Origin: Gaiellales bacterium
Lineage (GTDB): Bacteria; Actinomycetota; Thermoleophilia; BMS3ABIN01
NCBI GenBank assembly: GCA_003599855.1
Contig: QZKG01000077.1
Span: forward strand, 1 to 45,063
DNA length: 45,063 nt
Direction of reading: 5' to 3'
The translations under genes and the position numbers were made by a program. This document shows positions 7,796-16,171 of the stretch, piece by piece. The first letter of the stretch is position 1, and the number at the start of each line of letters is the position of its first letter. The notes under the pieces are model-generated. The model was given only the letters and a program-made list of their open reading frames with translations. It was not told the origin of the DNA and made no database searches.

Positions 7796-8866
7796 TCATT
7801 GCCGGCCGAAATAATCCGCCAAAACTGAAAAAATCGCCTCTGAGGCATCCGATGCAAAGGTATCATCGTCCAGGCGGTCATTCATCCCTTCTCCCGTGAT
7901 GAAGCAGGGTTCCACCACCACCGCTGTCATCTCGGTCTCCCGCAGCACCGCGAAGTTCCTGCCCATAGCAGGCATCACTGGCACAGCGGCCGCCTCGGCA
8001 ATGCTCGCGACGATGGCGTCGGCAAGGATCCTGCCTGCTTCGGAGTAATAGCCCTTGCGCGAGAAATAGTAAGCGGCTGCTCCCTGGGCCCGGGGATTGT
8101 CGCTCCAGTTCATGTGGATGCTGATGAAGAGGTCTGCCCTGGCTGTGTTTGCAGTCGCAGGCCTGAGATAGAGCGGCACCGTCTGGTCGCTCTCGCGGGT
8201 CATGACCACCCTGGCCCCGGCTGACTCCAGGGCCCGCGAGAGCCGGGTTGCGACAGCCAGGCTCACGTCCTTCTCGCATCGCCCGGCGCTGTTGACGGCG
8301 CCCGTGTCGTCGCCTCCATGGCCGGCGTCGATGACGATCGTACAACGATCGAGGGTCCTGCCCCCAGCGGCACCGCCGTTGCGGTCAGGTATCTTCCCTT
8401 CGTCGGAGTGCGGCTCGCCGTCCTTGGTTACCACGTCAATCAGCTTGAGAACTGAATCATCGACCATGCCGTCCACCACCAGGCCGGAGTTCTTCTGGAA
8501 ATCCAGGACCGCCCGTTCGGTCATGGGCCCGAAGATGCCGTCCTCCGGACCGGCATTGAAGCCGAGGCAGTTCAGCGAGCGTTGCAGCATCAGGACGTCC
8601 GCCCCCCGGAACGGCGGTATCTTCAGGTACAGGAGCCTCTCCCCCGCCTCATAACCCGACTCCACCAGTTCGCACCAGGTGTTCTCCGCGATGACGCCGT
8701 CGGCCACCAGCCCGTTGCTCTGCTGGAACTGAAGCACCGCCAGGCGGGTATCATCTCCAAAATACCCATCCACGCCGTCCGTGCCCAGATCGAAACCCAG
8801 ACTTCGCAGCCTGGATTGCACGTCCAGCACTTCTTTGCCCCTGTCGCCTGATTTCAGGATCCTCAA
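7796..8866 (-). CDS. CwlM-like N-acetylmuramoyl-L-alanine amidase (Amidase_3) with two peptidoglycan-binding domains
   Basis: The architecture is two PG_binding_1 repeats (about 5-70 and 83-148, each with a DGxFG signature) followed by a zinc Amidase_3 domain (175-353). The zinc ligands are present (H183 in DAGHGG, E198, H251 in SIHMNW), as is catalytic E319 (VVVEP). There is no signal peptide. This layout matches actinobacterial CwlM, which in mycobacteria acts in the cytoplasm as a regulator of MurA rather than as a hydrolase. Here the active-site residues are intact, so either role is possible. The start is TTG 8866, ten bases after GGAGG. The NlpC/P60 gene follows it on the same strand. 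Confidence 0.88.
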   Translation of the reverse strand: MRILKSGDRGKEVLDVQSRLRSLGFDLGTDGVDGYFGDDTRLAVLQFQQSNGLVADGVIAENTWCELVESGYEAGERLLYLKIPPFRGADVLMLQRSLNCLGFNAGPEDGIFGPMTERAVLDFQKNSGLVVDGMVDDSVLKLIDVVTKDGEPHSDEGKIPDRNGGAAGGRTLDRCTIVIDAGHGGDDTGAVNSAGRCEKDVSLAVATRLSRALESAGARVVMTRESDQTVPLYLRPATANTARADLFISIHMNWSDNPRAQGAAAYYFSRKGYYSEAGRILADAIVASIAEAAAVPVMPAMGRNFAVLRETEMTAVVVEPCFITGEGMNDRLDDDTFASDASEAIFSVLADYFGRQ

Positions 8867-8916
8867 GGCGTAACAGCCTCCGGTGAGTGTCTAATGAAAT
8901 GATCGGTCATGATCAT

Positions 8917-8939
8917 CCGGGCAAGGGCACCCTGCCCGG
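8917..8939 (-). terminator. Hairpin downstream of thiD
   Basis: CCGGGCA, a nine-base loop and TGCCCGG form a stable stem 14 bases past the thiD stop. No T run follows on the minus strand, so it is at best a weak terminator or a 3'-end stabiliser at the end of the thiamin operon. Confidence 0.4.
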
Positions 8940-8953
8940 GTCAGATTCTAAGA

Positions 8954-9760
8954 TTAATCGCTGTCCGGGCCAGGTTCAAGCTGGAGAGGCCACGGGATGC
9001 TGTTACCGGCGCCCGGCTGGACGGCGGCAGCTATCGCCCTGTAGGTCGTCCGGGCGGCCTTCTCCGCGGCTGCGGCAGCGCCGTCACCCTGGGCCAGGCA
9101 AACTGCCGCCATGGCCGAGAAGAAGCAGCCGGTGCCGTGCGGATCGCCCGGCAGCCTTGGGCCTGCGGCCCTGATCATCCTGACACCGGAACCGTCGAGG
9201 AAGACATCCACCGGTTCGTCGGTCCAGGCGCCGCCTGTGATGCAGACGGCGCCGGCTCCCAGCTCAAGGATCGACCGTGCCGCCTCGACCGCCTGCTCGG
9301 CCGACTCGATGGACGCGCCGCTGATCAACTCCGCCTCCAGGACGTTGGGGGTTGCTAGCGCACATGCGGGCAGCAGAAGCTCCACGGTCGCTTTAATGGC
9401 GTCCTGGTCCGCAAGCGGGGCTCCTGATGAACTTATGAACACCGGATCGACGACCAGGCTGCCCAACCGGTCCGTTCTGTCGGCCACAACCGATACTGCT
9501 TCGCCGGTCGGCAGCATGCCAGTCTTGGCGCTGTCGAATATGATGTCTGCCAGGAGGAGATCCAGTTGCGCTGCCATCAGGTCCGGATCGACGGCATTCA
9601 CCGATCCGACCCCTCTCGTGTCCTGGACCGTCAGAGCGGTCACGACGGCGGCTCCGTATACCCCCGCTGCCACGAAAGCCCTGGTATCAGCGATGACCCC
9701 AGCGCCGCCGGAGGGGTCTAACCCGGCGATGGTCAGGACTTTTCTCAAGGGGTCAGTCAT
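8954..9760 (-). CDS. thiD: Hydroxymethylpyrimidine/phosphomethylpyrimidine kinase
   Basis: ThiD phosphorylates HMP and HMP-phosphate to HMP-PP, the pyrimidine half of thiamin. The ribokinase-fold motifs are present: AGLDPSGGAG near the N-terminus, a TALTVQDTRG segment, and the catalytic anion-hole loop GDPHGTGCFFSA near the C-terminus. The frame is open to an ATG at 9802, but ATG 9760 is preferred: it gives the typical start TDPLRKVLTIAG and overlaps the thiL stop by eight bases (ATGACTGA). It is the last gene of thiE-thiC-thiL-thiD. Confidence 0.93.
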   Translation of the reverse strand: MTDPLRKVLTIAGLDPSGGAGVIADTRAFVAAGVYGAAVVTALTVQDTRGVGSVNAVDPDLMAAQLDLLLADIIFDSAKTGMLPTGEAVSVVADRTDRLGSLVVDPVFISSSGAPLADQDAIKATVELLLPACALATPNVLEAELISGASIESAEQAVEAARSILELGAGAVCITGGAWTDEPVDVFLDGSGVRMIRAAGPRLPGDPHGTGCFFSAMAAVCLAQGDGAAAAAEKAARTTYRAIAAAVQPGAGNSIPWPLQLEPGPDSD

Positions 9761-10745
9761 GCCTGAAGTGCTCGAAGCCGCGCGTTTTGAGGGCTGACTC
9801 ATGTCCGTCTGGCGCGATGACGGAGATAGCGCCTGCGTCAGCCGTGATTTGTCCGATCACCGCTGCCCTGACATCCCCCCGCTGCTCAATCGCCTTGAGA
9901 GCGCCGTCCACCGACTCTGCCGGAAAGGTTGCCAGCAGCTCATAATCCTCGCCGCCGCCAAGGGCCAGCGCCTCACGGTCCCAGCCATGCTCCCGGCAGG
10001 CAGCGTCCAGCTCGGGTGGGTGCGGCAGCGACGCGATGTCGATGGTGGCCCCCACGCCGCTGGCAGCGCAGATGTGGCGCAAGTCGGTAGCAAGGCCGTC
10101 GCTGATGTCGGTCATAGAGGTGGCGCCGGCGTCCCTGGCTGCCATGGCTGCTGCCAGCCTCGGCTCAGGGGATCTGAACGCACGCAACAAGCCTGGATAG
10201 GCGTCACCGGTCCCGGCGGCCAGCAGCCGCATCCCGGCGGCAGCACCTCCCAGCGCTCCCGTCACGACTATCGCCTCGCCCGGCGCGGCCCCCGATCGCG
10301 CCATGGCATCCCCGCTGACGGACCCTGCTGCAGAGATATTGATTATCAGACCTGATCCTGAAGCGGTGGTGTCGCCGCCGATCACCCTCAGCCCGTATTC
10401 ATCACAACCTGACTTTATGCCACGGCAGAGGTCGAGGACATACTCCGCCTCCATGCGCGCCTCGATGGCCAGAGAGACCAGCGCATAGAGCGGCTGCGAC
10501 GCCATGGCAGCCAGGTCACTTAGGTTCACCATCAGGCTTTTTCGTCCAAGCTCCTCGGCGCTCTGCCAGCCTGTCTGAAAATGGACCCCTTCCACCAGCA
10601 TGTCGGTGGTCCAGGCAAGCTTTGTCGCTGCGGGCGCGTCCACCACCGCGGCGTCGTCCCCGATGCCCAGGATCACATCATCGCCTTCGCTCGCGAAGAG
10701 GCGCCTCACCTCGATGAGCAGGGCCTCCTCGCCCATCTCTTCCAT
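9753..10745 (-). CDS. thiL: Thiamin-monophosphate kinase
   Basis: ThiL makes the active cofactor thiamin diphosphate from thiamin phosphate and ATP. Visible family motifs are GIGDDAAV (metal and ATP site), VNLSDLAAM, RVIGGDTT, TDISDGLATD and GGGEDYELL. Length is normal (330 residues). The ATG at 10745 shares one base with the thiC stop (TGATG), while the frame itself is open to a TTG at 10751. Tight coupling to thiC and thiD suggests that all thiamin steps here are made from one message. Confidence 0.93.
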   Translation of the reverse strand: MEEMGEEALLIEVRRLFASEGDDVILGIGDDAAVVDAPAATKLAWTTDMLVEGVHFQTGWQSAEELGRKSLMVNLSDLAAMASQPLYALVSLAIEARMEAEYVLDLCRGIKSGCDEYGLRVIGGDTTASGSGLIINISAAGSVSGDAMARSGAAPGEAIVVTGALGGAAAGMRLLAAGTGDAYPGLLRAFRSPEPRLAAAMAARDAGATSMTDISDGLATDLRHICAASGVGATIDIASLPHPPELDAACREHGWDREALALGGGEDYELLATFPAESVDGALKAIEQRGDVRAAVIGQITADAGAISVIAPDGHESALKTRGFEHFRHD

Positions 10746-12064
10746 CAGCAAGCCTGTATCTCTCCGGCCTCGATTCCGAGATAATCAGAGACTACCTTCA
10801 TGGCGCAGAGCTCGGCGCACATGCTGCACCCTTCTGTCGAAGCGCTCTGGCGTTCGTTGTAGATCCTGCCAGCCCTGCCAGGATCGATAGCCAGCCTTAT
10901 CTGTTCATCCCAGTCCAGCGCCTTGCGTGCCCGGGCCATGCTCTCATCCCACCGGGCGGCCCCGGGGAGACCCTTGGCGATATCCGCCGCGTGCGCTGCT
11001 ATCCGCGATACCATGACTCCCTGGAACACATCGTCCCGGTCCGGCAGCCCTAGATGTTCCGCCGCGGTCACGTAACAGAGGAAGTCAGCGCCGGCAGTGC
11101 CCGCAACCGCGCCACCGATGGCAGCAGTAACATGGTCATAACCGGGCGCGACATCTGTCACCAGCGGTCCCAGGACATAGAGCGGCGCGCCCTCTGTGAG
11201 TTTCTTGGCGGTCCTGACGCTGGCGTCGATCTCAGACAGGGGGACGTGGCCCGGACCCTCGATGATCGACTGTACGCCGGACTCCCTGGCCCTGGCTGCC
11301 AAACGCCCCATGGTGACCAGCTCCTGATACTGGGCCCTGTCGCCGGAATCGGCGATACAACCGGGCCTCAGCCCGTCGCCGATGCTGATGGTTACATCCC
11401 AGCGCGCCAGGATCTCCAGCAATTCATCGTAATATTCATAGTAGGGATTCTCGCGGTCGTGGTGCAGCATCCAGGCGATCATGAAGGCGCCGCCCCGGCT
11501 GACCACGTCCATCAGGCGGCCCTGCTGTTCCAGCTCCTCCAGGGCCGAGCGGGTAAGCCCGGCGTGAATAGTCATGAAATCAACGCCATCCGCTGCGTGC
11601 CGTTCGACCACCGCGAGCAGTTCCTCCGCGTCCATGGCCACCATGCTGCCGTCACGCTCGCGCGACTCGACTGCAGCCTCGTATACGGGTACGGTCCCCA
11701 AAGGCAGCGCGCACCGCGCGGCGATGCCGGAACGTATCGCGCGGATATCGCCGCCGCTCGACAGGTCCATGACGGCGTCGGCCCCCGCTTCGACCGCTGC
11801 CTGCAGTTTCGCAAGCTCATCGTCCAGCGAGGCTGACATGCTCGATGCGCCGATGTTGGCGTTCACGCGCGTAGGCATGCCGGAACCGATTGCGCGCGTC
11901 TCGACTTTCCTGCCGCTGTTGCCTGCCGGGATGACGACATGCCCGGCCAGCATACTTTCCGCCAGTTGCGGCACGCCCACTCCCGAAGCCGACGCGGCTT
12001 CCTTGAGACGCCGTGGCTCCTTGCCCGCGGCGATCCTCTGAAGTAATGTCTGTGATCCGCTCAT
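10745..12064 (-). CDS. thiC: Phosphomethylpyrimidine synthase ThiC
   Basis: ThiC is the radical SAM-type enzyme that rearranges aminoimidazole ribotide to HMP-phosphate. The 439-residue protein is the short bacterial form without the long N-terminal extension. It has NANIGAS, DLSSGGDI, GTVPVYEA, TIHAGL, MIAWMLHH, SIGDGLRPG, EGPGHVP and YVLGPLVTD, in the family's order. The C-terminal [4Fe-4S] motif reads CSMCAELC, i.e. CX2CX3C, one residue shorter than the CX2CX4C of E. coli-type ThiC. The gene starts with ATG in a 4-base overlap with the thiE stop (ATGA). Confidence 0.96.
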   Translation of the reverse strand: MSGSQTLLQRIAAGKEPRRLKEAASASGVGVPQLAESMLAGHVVIPAGNSGRKVETRAIGSGMPTRVNANIGASSMSASLDDELAKLQAAVEAGADAVMDLSSGGDIRAIRSGIAARCALPLGTVPVYEAAVESRERDGSMVAMDAEELLAVVERHAADGVDFMTIHAGLTRSALEELEQQGRLMDVVSRGGAFMIAWMLHHDRENPYYEYYDELLEILARWDVTISIGDGLRPGCIADSGDRAQYQELVTMGRLAARARESGVQSIIEGPGHVPLSEIDASVRTAKKLTEGAPLYVLGPLVTDVAPGYDHVTAAIGGAVAGTAGADFLCYVTAAEHLGLPDRDDVFQGVMVSRIAAHAADIAKGLPGAARWDESMARARKALDWDEQIRLAIDPGRAGRIYNERQSASTEGCSMCAELCAMKVVSDYLGIEAGEIQAC

Positions 12065-12714
12065 TTCCTGCTGCCTGTCTTCCTTTTGCGACTCTGCCGC
12101 GCTTTCATGAGCGCCTCCTTGAGCTCAGCCACGGCCTTGACCATGTCCTCTGCCATTGTTACAGCAGAGATCACGGCAACACTGTCGGCCCCTGCCTCGA
12201 CACATTCGGCGACGTTGCCGGCATTGATTCCTCCGATGGCGACCACGGGGATCCCGACTACTGCCTTGACCTTGGTGATCCTGGCGACGCCCAACTCCTG
12301 CTTGCCTGGTTTAGTCGGAGAGCTGAACACCGGGCCGACGCCTACATAATCAGCCCCCAGCTTCTCGGCCTTGATCGCCTGGTCGTGCTTGCTGGTCGAC
12401 TCACCGATTATCACTGAATCGCCCAGCATGCGCCGGGCTGCCGTCAGGGCGATGTCATCAGGACCGACGTGCAGGCCTTCGGCCCTGCTGGCCATGGCGA
12501 TGCCGACATGGTCGTTGATGATCAGCGGGATGCCCGCCTTGCTGGTCACCTCGTTTATCGCAATGGCCATCTTCAGGGCTTCGCCCATCGGCCGGCGCTT
12601 GACACGCATCTGCACCGCATCCGCGCCACCCTCGACAGCTGCCCTGGCAATGTCGACGTGGTCCCTGCCCAGCTCTGGAACCGAGGCCGTGATCACGTAC
12701 AATCCAAGATCCAT
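12061..12714 (-). CDS. thiE: Thiamin-phosphate synthase
   Basis: ThiE joins HMP-PP with the thiazole phosphate. The TIM-barrel protein (217 residues) shows AVQMRVK, IINDHVGIA, GLHVGPDD, GESTSK, ADYVGVGPVFSSPTK and VAIGGIN, all typical. The C-terminus ends in a very basic tail (ARQSRKRKTGSRK). ATG 12714 follows AGGGGGAAAC. It heads the thiE-thiC-thiL-thiD block, 271 bases after thi4. It has no TPP riboswitch of its own and may be read through from thi4. Confidence 0.93.
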   Translation of the reverse strand: MDLGLYVITASVPELGRDHVDIARAAVEGGADAVQMRVKRRPMGEALKMAIAINEVTSKAGIPLIINDHVGIAMASRAEGLHVGPDDIALTAARRMLGDSVIIGESTSKHDQAIKAEKLGADYVGVGPVFSSPTKPGKQELGVARITKVKAVVGIPVVAIGGINAGNVAECVEAGADSVAVISAVTMAEDMVKAVAELKEALMKARQSRKRKTGSRK

Positions 12715-12758
12715 GTTTCCCCCTGCTGATTCTGACTATCGGGAATTCTTTCGTGCCT

Positions 12759-12850
12759 GGAGCAGTATTCCTGCTCCCTCCCTTGCCAGATAGTATTCCC
12801 TGTCCCGGGCAGGCGCAACTGCCGGCCCCGGCACTGACGCTGTCGCCTGC
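12759..12850 (-). other. Structured intergenic region between thi4 and thiE
   Basis: The 271-base gap 12715-12985 holds no convincing gene. On the minus strand it contains a nested stem (GCAGGCG with CGCCTGC, 12850-12809, enclosing GCCGG-GG-CCGGC) and a second stem (GGAGCAG-GAATA-CTGCTCC, 12777-12759) before the thiE ribosome binding site. This could be a leader element controlling thiE, an RNA-processing site, or chance folding in GC-rich DNA. Confidence 0.35.
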
Positions 12851-12985
12851 AAGCAACAGCAAACCATCCTGGCATGGTAAGGGTTGTCGGCAGCTTTCCG
12901 GGTTACTGTTAGCTGGGCGCGGCCATCCAGGTCCAGTCCGCAGCCATCATCTGCCGCAGGACGACCGTGACAACTTCGCTTCCAG

Positions 12986-13783
12986 CTATAGCGTGGCGGC
13001 CTCAAGCGGCAGCTTCTCCATTACTACTTCTGCAGCCCGCTTGCCGGACAGGAGCATCGATCCGAAGGTGGGGCCCATGCGCGGCAATCCGTACGCAGTG
13101 GATACAGCCATGCCGGTGATTACCAGCCCCGGCATGAACTCTCCGGTGCGCTCCAGGATAAGATCCTCGGACTGTTCTACCCACATGGCCCCGAAGCCAA
13201 CCGTCTCGGCCAGGCCCCGGTCTTCGAGCTTGGACAGCACGCAAGCGTCATGACCGGTCGAGTCGACTACGATCTTCGACTCCAAGGCCACCGGGTCCAC
13301 GCACGTGATCTCCCTCGGCAGAGAGACGATCGGGGTCCAGTTGATGACGACGCCGGCCACCCTGTTGCCTTCCCTCAGCACCACGTCCTCGAAGATGGTC
13401 ATGTTGGCGAACTTCACGCCGGCATCGCAGGCGGCGGCGATGAGCTTTGAGCATGCGTGAGGACCGTCGGCAACGTAAAGGCCCTCCCTGGCCATCTCGT
13501 AGGGGACACCTAGCTCATCCAGCACTGTTTGCGCCGGCGCTCTCAGCGTAACCTTGTTCATCAGGTAGCCGCCGATCCAGAAACCGCCGCCCAGGTAGTT
13601 GTTGCGCTCCACGATGAGGGTCTTGTAACCGCGGGCAGCCAGCTCGCGACCGGCCATCAGACCACTGGGGCCGCCGCCGACGATGATCACGTCGCTCTCG
13701 GCGTACTCCTCGAACTGCCTCATGAAACTGCCGACTATCGCCCTGGTCACGTCCTTCTCGTCAATCGGATGGAATACGGCCAC
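12986..13783 (-). CDS. thi4: Thi4-family thiazole synthase (sulfide-dependent or suicidal type)
   Basis: Thi4 makes the thiamin thiazole (ADT) from NAD and glycine, replacing the ThiG/ThiS/ThiH route. The protein has an FAD/NAD-type Rossmann motif VGGGPSG (35-41), [11 protein letters not shown], an ATGHDA-like STGHDA and [13 protein letters not shown]. At the position that is cysteine in yeast Thi4 and often histidine in archaeal and non-suicidal enzymes (just before a VDP triplet), this one has Cys161 (ITCVDP). GTG 13783 is chosen because it follows AAAGGAG at seven bases and gives the usual N-terminus ([16 protein letters not shown]). The frame is open further upstream into the riboswitch terminator. 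No thiS, thiG or thiH is in the window. Confidence 0.93.
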   Translation of the reverse strand: MAVFHPIDEKDVTRAIVGSFMRQFEEYAESDVIIVGGGPSGLMAGRELAARGYKTLIVERNNYLGGGFWIGGYLMNKVTLRAPAQTVLDELGVPYEMAREGLYVADGPHACSKLIAAACDAGVKFANMTIFEDVVLREGNRVAGVVINWTPIVSLPREITCVDPVALESKIVVDSTGHDACVLSKLEDRGLAETVGFGAMWVEQSEDLILERTGEFMPGLVITGMAVSTAYGLPRMGPTFGSMLLSGKRAAEVVMEKLPLEAATL

Positions 13784-13802
13784 TGTCCTTCTCCTTTCTG
13801 TC

Positions 13803-13837
13803 ATAAAAACGAAATGCCGCACCAACACCGGTACGGC
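13803..13837 (-). terminator. Riboswitch-controlled transcription terminator of thi4
   Basis: GCCGTACC, a six-base loop and GGTGCGGC form an eight-pair stem (one G-U) followed by ATTTCGTTTTT on the minus strand. It lies between the TPP aptamer and the thi4 ribosome binding site, as expected for an expression platform that stops transcription when TPP is bound. Confidence 0.75.
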
Positions 13838-13849
13838 TCCCTAAAGAGA

Positions 13850-13937
<88 letters not shown>

Positions 13938-14045
13938 ATTCGATTTTGATCAGAAAGGATTATAACATCTTTGAAGCATCATCAGATCTCGCGCCTCGCT
14001 TTGTCCCCGGCTCTCCCTGAGCCGGTCAAGATGCGCGTGGATGAA

Positions 14046-14267
14046 TCAGGAGGCGTTCGCGTGCTCTACTGCCGGTGAGTTGTTCCTGATTACGGGTCTC
14101 TCTCCCCCGCCGTCTATCACCCGCAGTACAGTTCCATTCCCGATGGCCGGGTCCACGCTCCACTGTTCCGGAGGAAACCTCTCTTCAAGATCCTCCCCGC
14201 AGATCTCGCAATATCCCCACCTGTTGACCGAACCTGCGGACATGCAGTGATGGCAGTCTCTGCTCAT
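14046..14267 (-). CDS. Small zinc-ribbon protein, function unknown
   Basis: This 73-residue ORF has two knuckles, CHHC (5-8) and CEIC (20-23), that could bind one zinc ion. A short acidic and hydrophobic tail (WSVDPAIGNGTVLRVIDGGG) follows. ATG 14267 follows GGGGTGTAAGAA. It lies between the HD-GYP regulator gene and the thiamin riboswitch on the same strand. I do not recognise the family. The cysteine spacing is the main reason to believe it is a real gene. Confidence 0.5.
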   Translation of the reverse strand: MSRDCHHCMSAGSVNRWGYCEICGEDLEERFPPEQWSVDPAIGNGTVLRVIDGGGERPVIRNNSPAVEHANAS

Positions 14268-14438
14268 TTCTTACACCCCTGTCAGCGGCGCTGCCGGCAT
14301 GCGTCCCCTGATGGGAAAGGGCTTTCCCTGCCGGCCCGTCCTTCTCGCTCATTCTATCGCTCATGAATCACGATACCCGCCACCAACACCTCCCAAACTT
14401 AACTCTTTCTTATGGCTTGGCGGCGCAGCGAGACAGGA

Positions 14439-15485
14439 TCAGGTCTTCGATTTGGGGCGTGCGGAGACCGGACAGAAGGGAATCTTGTTCTCGACCATTA
14501 TGAAGATGTCGACGATCTCGGGGTCGAACTGGCTCCCCCTGTTGGCCATCAGCTGGGCTTTAGCGTTATCCGGCGACATGGCCTTGCGGTACGAACGATC
14601 CGAGGTCATGGCATCGTATGCGTCGGCCACGGCCATGATGCGCGAACCCAGAGGTATATCCTCCCCCGCTTTTCCGTCGGGATAGCCTCCTCCCGAGAAA
14701 CGCTCATGATGATGCCTGATTATCGCCCTTACGGTCGCATCGCGGATGAAGGGCTCGATAATCTTCTCACCCCGCTCCGAATGACTCTTGACGCATTCGA
14801 ACTCCTCGTCCGACAGCTTGCCCCTCTTGTTCAGTATCGCTTCCGGTATGCCGATCTTGCCGATGTCGTGCAAATCGCCGGCCATCCTGATCTTCTCAAT
14901 CTGGCTTTCGTCAAGACCAAGCTCCGTGGCCAGCACGACGCTGATCTCGGTAACCCGCTTCGAATGACCGTTGGTGTAGGGGTCCTTTGCGTCGAGAGCC
15001 TCAGCCAGTGAGGACATTGCGCCTACGAACGTCTCCCTCAGCTCATCGGTGCGCTCCTTGACAGTCTCTTCCAGCCGCTGTTGGTAGTTACGGTTCTCCA
15101 CGAGCAGCTGCCGCTTCTCCAAGGCACGCTCCATGCTCATGACAACTTCAACCAGGTTGAATGGCTTGGTTACGTAATCGTAAGCTCCCAGGCGCATGGC
15201 GTTTATCGCCGTCTGCGCGTCGGCTACAGCGGTCACCATGACTACCGCTACGTCCCTGTCATGTTCCATGATCGCGCCCAGGAGCTCGACGCCGCTCCTG
15301 CCCGGCATCATGATGTCAAGCATGGCGGCATCGAAGCAGTCTCCTTCGAGCTTCTCGAGTGCTTCGTCATAGTTGGTAGCTGTCGAGCATACGAAGCCGC
15401 GTTCCTCGAAAGTCCGCTTGAGCACCTCGCGAATCGTCGACTCGTCATCGACTATCAGAAGATTTGTCTTGCCGTTTCCATCCAT
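14439..15485 (-). CDS. Response regulator with HD-GYP phosphodiesterase domain (RpfG-like)
   Basis: This protein is expected to hydrolyse cyclic di-GMP when phosphorylated by an unseen histidine kinase. The N-terminal receiver domain has acidic residues IVDDE (11-15), phospho-acceptor Asp57 (AMLDIMMPG) and Lys107. A coiled-coil linker (about 118-155) leads to an HD-GYP domain with HDIGK (206-210), HHHERFSGGGYPDG (258-271, GYP at 267-269) and ADAYDAMTSDR. ATG 15485 is chosen because the receiver domain starts right after it. The upstream extension to 15536 looks like leader. No diguanylate cyclase or sensor kinase is in the window, so partners are unlinked. Confidence 0.92.
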   Translation of the reverse strand: MDGNGKTNLLIVDDESTIREVLKRTFEERGFVCSTATNYDEALEKLEGDCFDAAMLDIMMPGRSGVELLGAIMEHDRDVAVVMVTAVADAQTAINAMRLGAYDYVTKPFNLVEVVMSMERALEKRQLLVENRNYQQRLEETVKERTDELRETFVGAMSSLAEALDAKDPYTNGHSKRVTEISVVLATELGLDESQIEKIRMAGDLHDIGKIGIPEAILNKRGKLSDEEFECVKSHSERGEKIIEPFIRDATVRAIIRHHHERFSGGGYPDGKAGEDIPLGSRIMAVADAYDAMTSDRSYRKAMSPDNAKAQLMANRGSQFDPEIVDIFIMVENKIPFCPVSARPKSKT

Positions 15486-15652
15486 AAGCCATCCGCCCCT
15501 GATATGTGGATACCACTTACTGCCGAAGACAAACATGGCTCACCGGCTGATCGCCCCGCACCCGGCTTGCCGTCACCGCCATGTCCTGCCCGGATATTAT
15601 CTGCCATCGGCATGTCGTATTTTTGCTTTATCCCGATTTGGAAAAAAAACAA

Positions 15653-15681
15653 TTGACCTTTACTGGTTTTATTATTAGATT
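15653..15681 (+). promoter_or_regulatory. Probable sigma-70 promoter of the histone H1-like gene
   Basis: TTGACC (15653-15658), a 17-base AT-rich spacer and TAGATT (15676-15681) lie in a locally AT-rich stretch about 60 bases before the H1-like start codon. Confidence 0.55.
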
Positions 15682-15744
15682 AAGGCTGGCAGAAGGGGCT
15701 TGGAATGCTCGTGGCCCATCGCGAACTATCTCAAGGAGGCTTTG

Positions 15745-16128
15745 ATGCCAGCTAAAAAGAAAGCGTCGCCAAAGAAGAAGGTAGCAAGCAAAAAGAAAGC
15801 TGCGAGAAAAACCACTGCCAAGAAAGCCACTGCCAGAAAGAAGCCGGTGGTCAAGAAGAAGGTAGTCCGCAAGAAACCAGCGGCCAAGAAGAAGACCGCC
15901 GCCAAGAAGAAGGTCGTCCGCAAGAAACCAGCGGCCAAGAAGAAGACAGCCGCCAAGAAGAAAGTCGTCCGCAAGAAACCAGCGGCCAAGAAGAAGACCG
16001 CCGCCAAGAAGAAAGTCGTCCGCAAGAAACCAGCGGCCAAGAAGAAGACCGCCGCCAAGAAGAAAGTCGTCCGCAAGAAAGCAACCGCCAGGAAGAAACC
16101 GGCAGCGCGCAAGACCAAGAAGAAATAA
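15745..16128 (+). CDS. Lysine-rich histone H1-like DNA-binding protein
   Basis: This 127-residue protein is almost only Lys, Ala, Arg, Val, Thr and Pro, like eukaryotic H1 tails and bacterial HctB/AlgP-type proteins. It is expected to bind DNA non-specifically and compact the nucleoid. The core is a 17-residue unit VVRKKPAAKKKTAAKKK (8 Lys of 17) repeated four times with a partial fifth. ATG 15745 is chosen because it follows AAGGAGG at a good distance. The open frame from 15700 has no such site. A sigma-70-like promoter lies upstream. There is no globular domain, so function rests on composition alone. Confidence 0.82.
   Translation: MPAKKKASPKKKVASKKKAARKTTAKKATARKKPVVKKKVVRKKPAAKKKTAAKKKVVRKKPAAKKKTAAKKKVVRKKPAAKKKTAAKKKVVRKKPAAKKKTAAKKKVVRKKATARKKPAARKTKKK
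15862..16080 (+). repeat. 51-bp in-frame tandem repeat inside the H1-like gene
   Basis: Four near-identical 51-base units begin at 15862, 15913, 15964 and 16015, with a partial fifth at 16066. They differ mainly at third positions (for example gtagtc against gtcgtc). Whole-codon periodicity means that copy-number change keeps the frame, so this is a likely variable-number repeat. Confidence 0.92.
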
Positions 16129-16171
16129 GGTCGACGGTCACAGCTGACGGCGGCGATCGCTGCCTTTGCAT

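Noticed and set aside
12736..13005. 89-codon open frame in the thi4-thiE gap
   Set aside because: It overlaps the thi4 end, has no ribosome binding site and reads as low-complexity chance sequence.
15862..16080. Regular repeats as a possible CRISPR array
   Set aside because: The units are contiguous, coding, in frame and without spacers; they encode the lysine-rich repeat.
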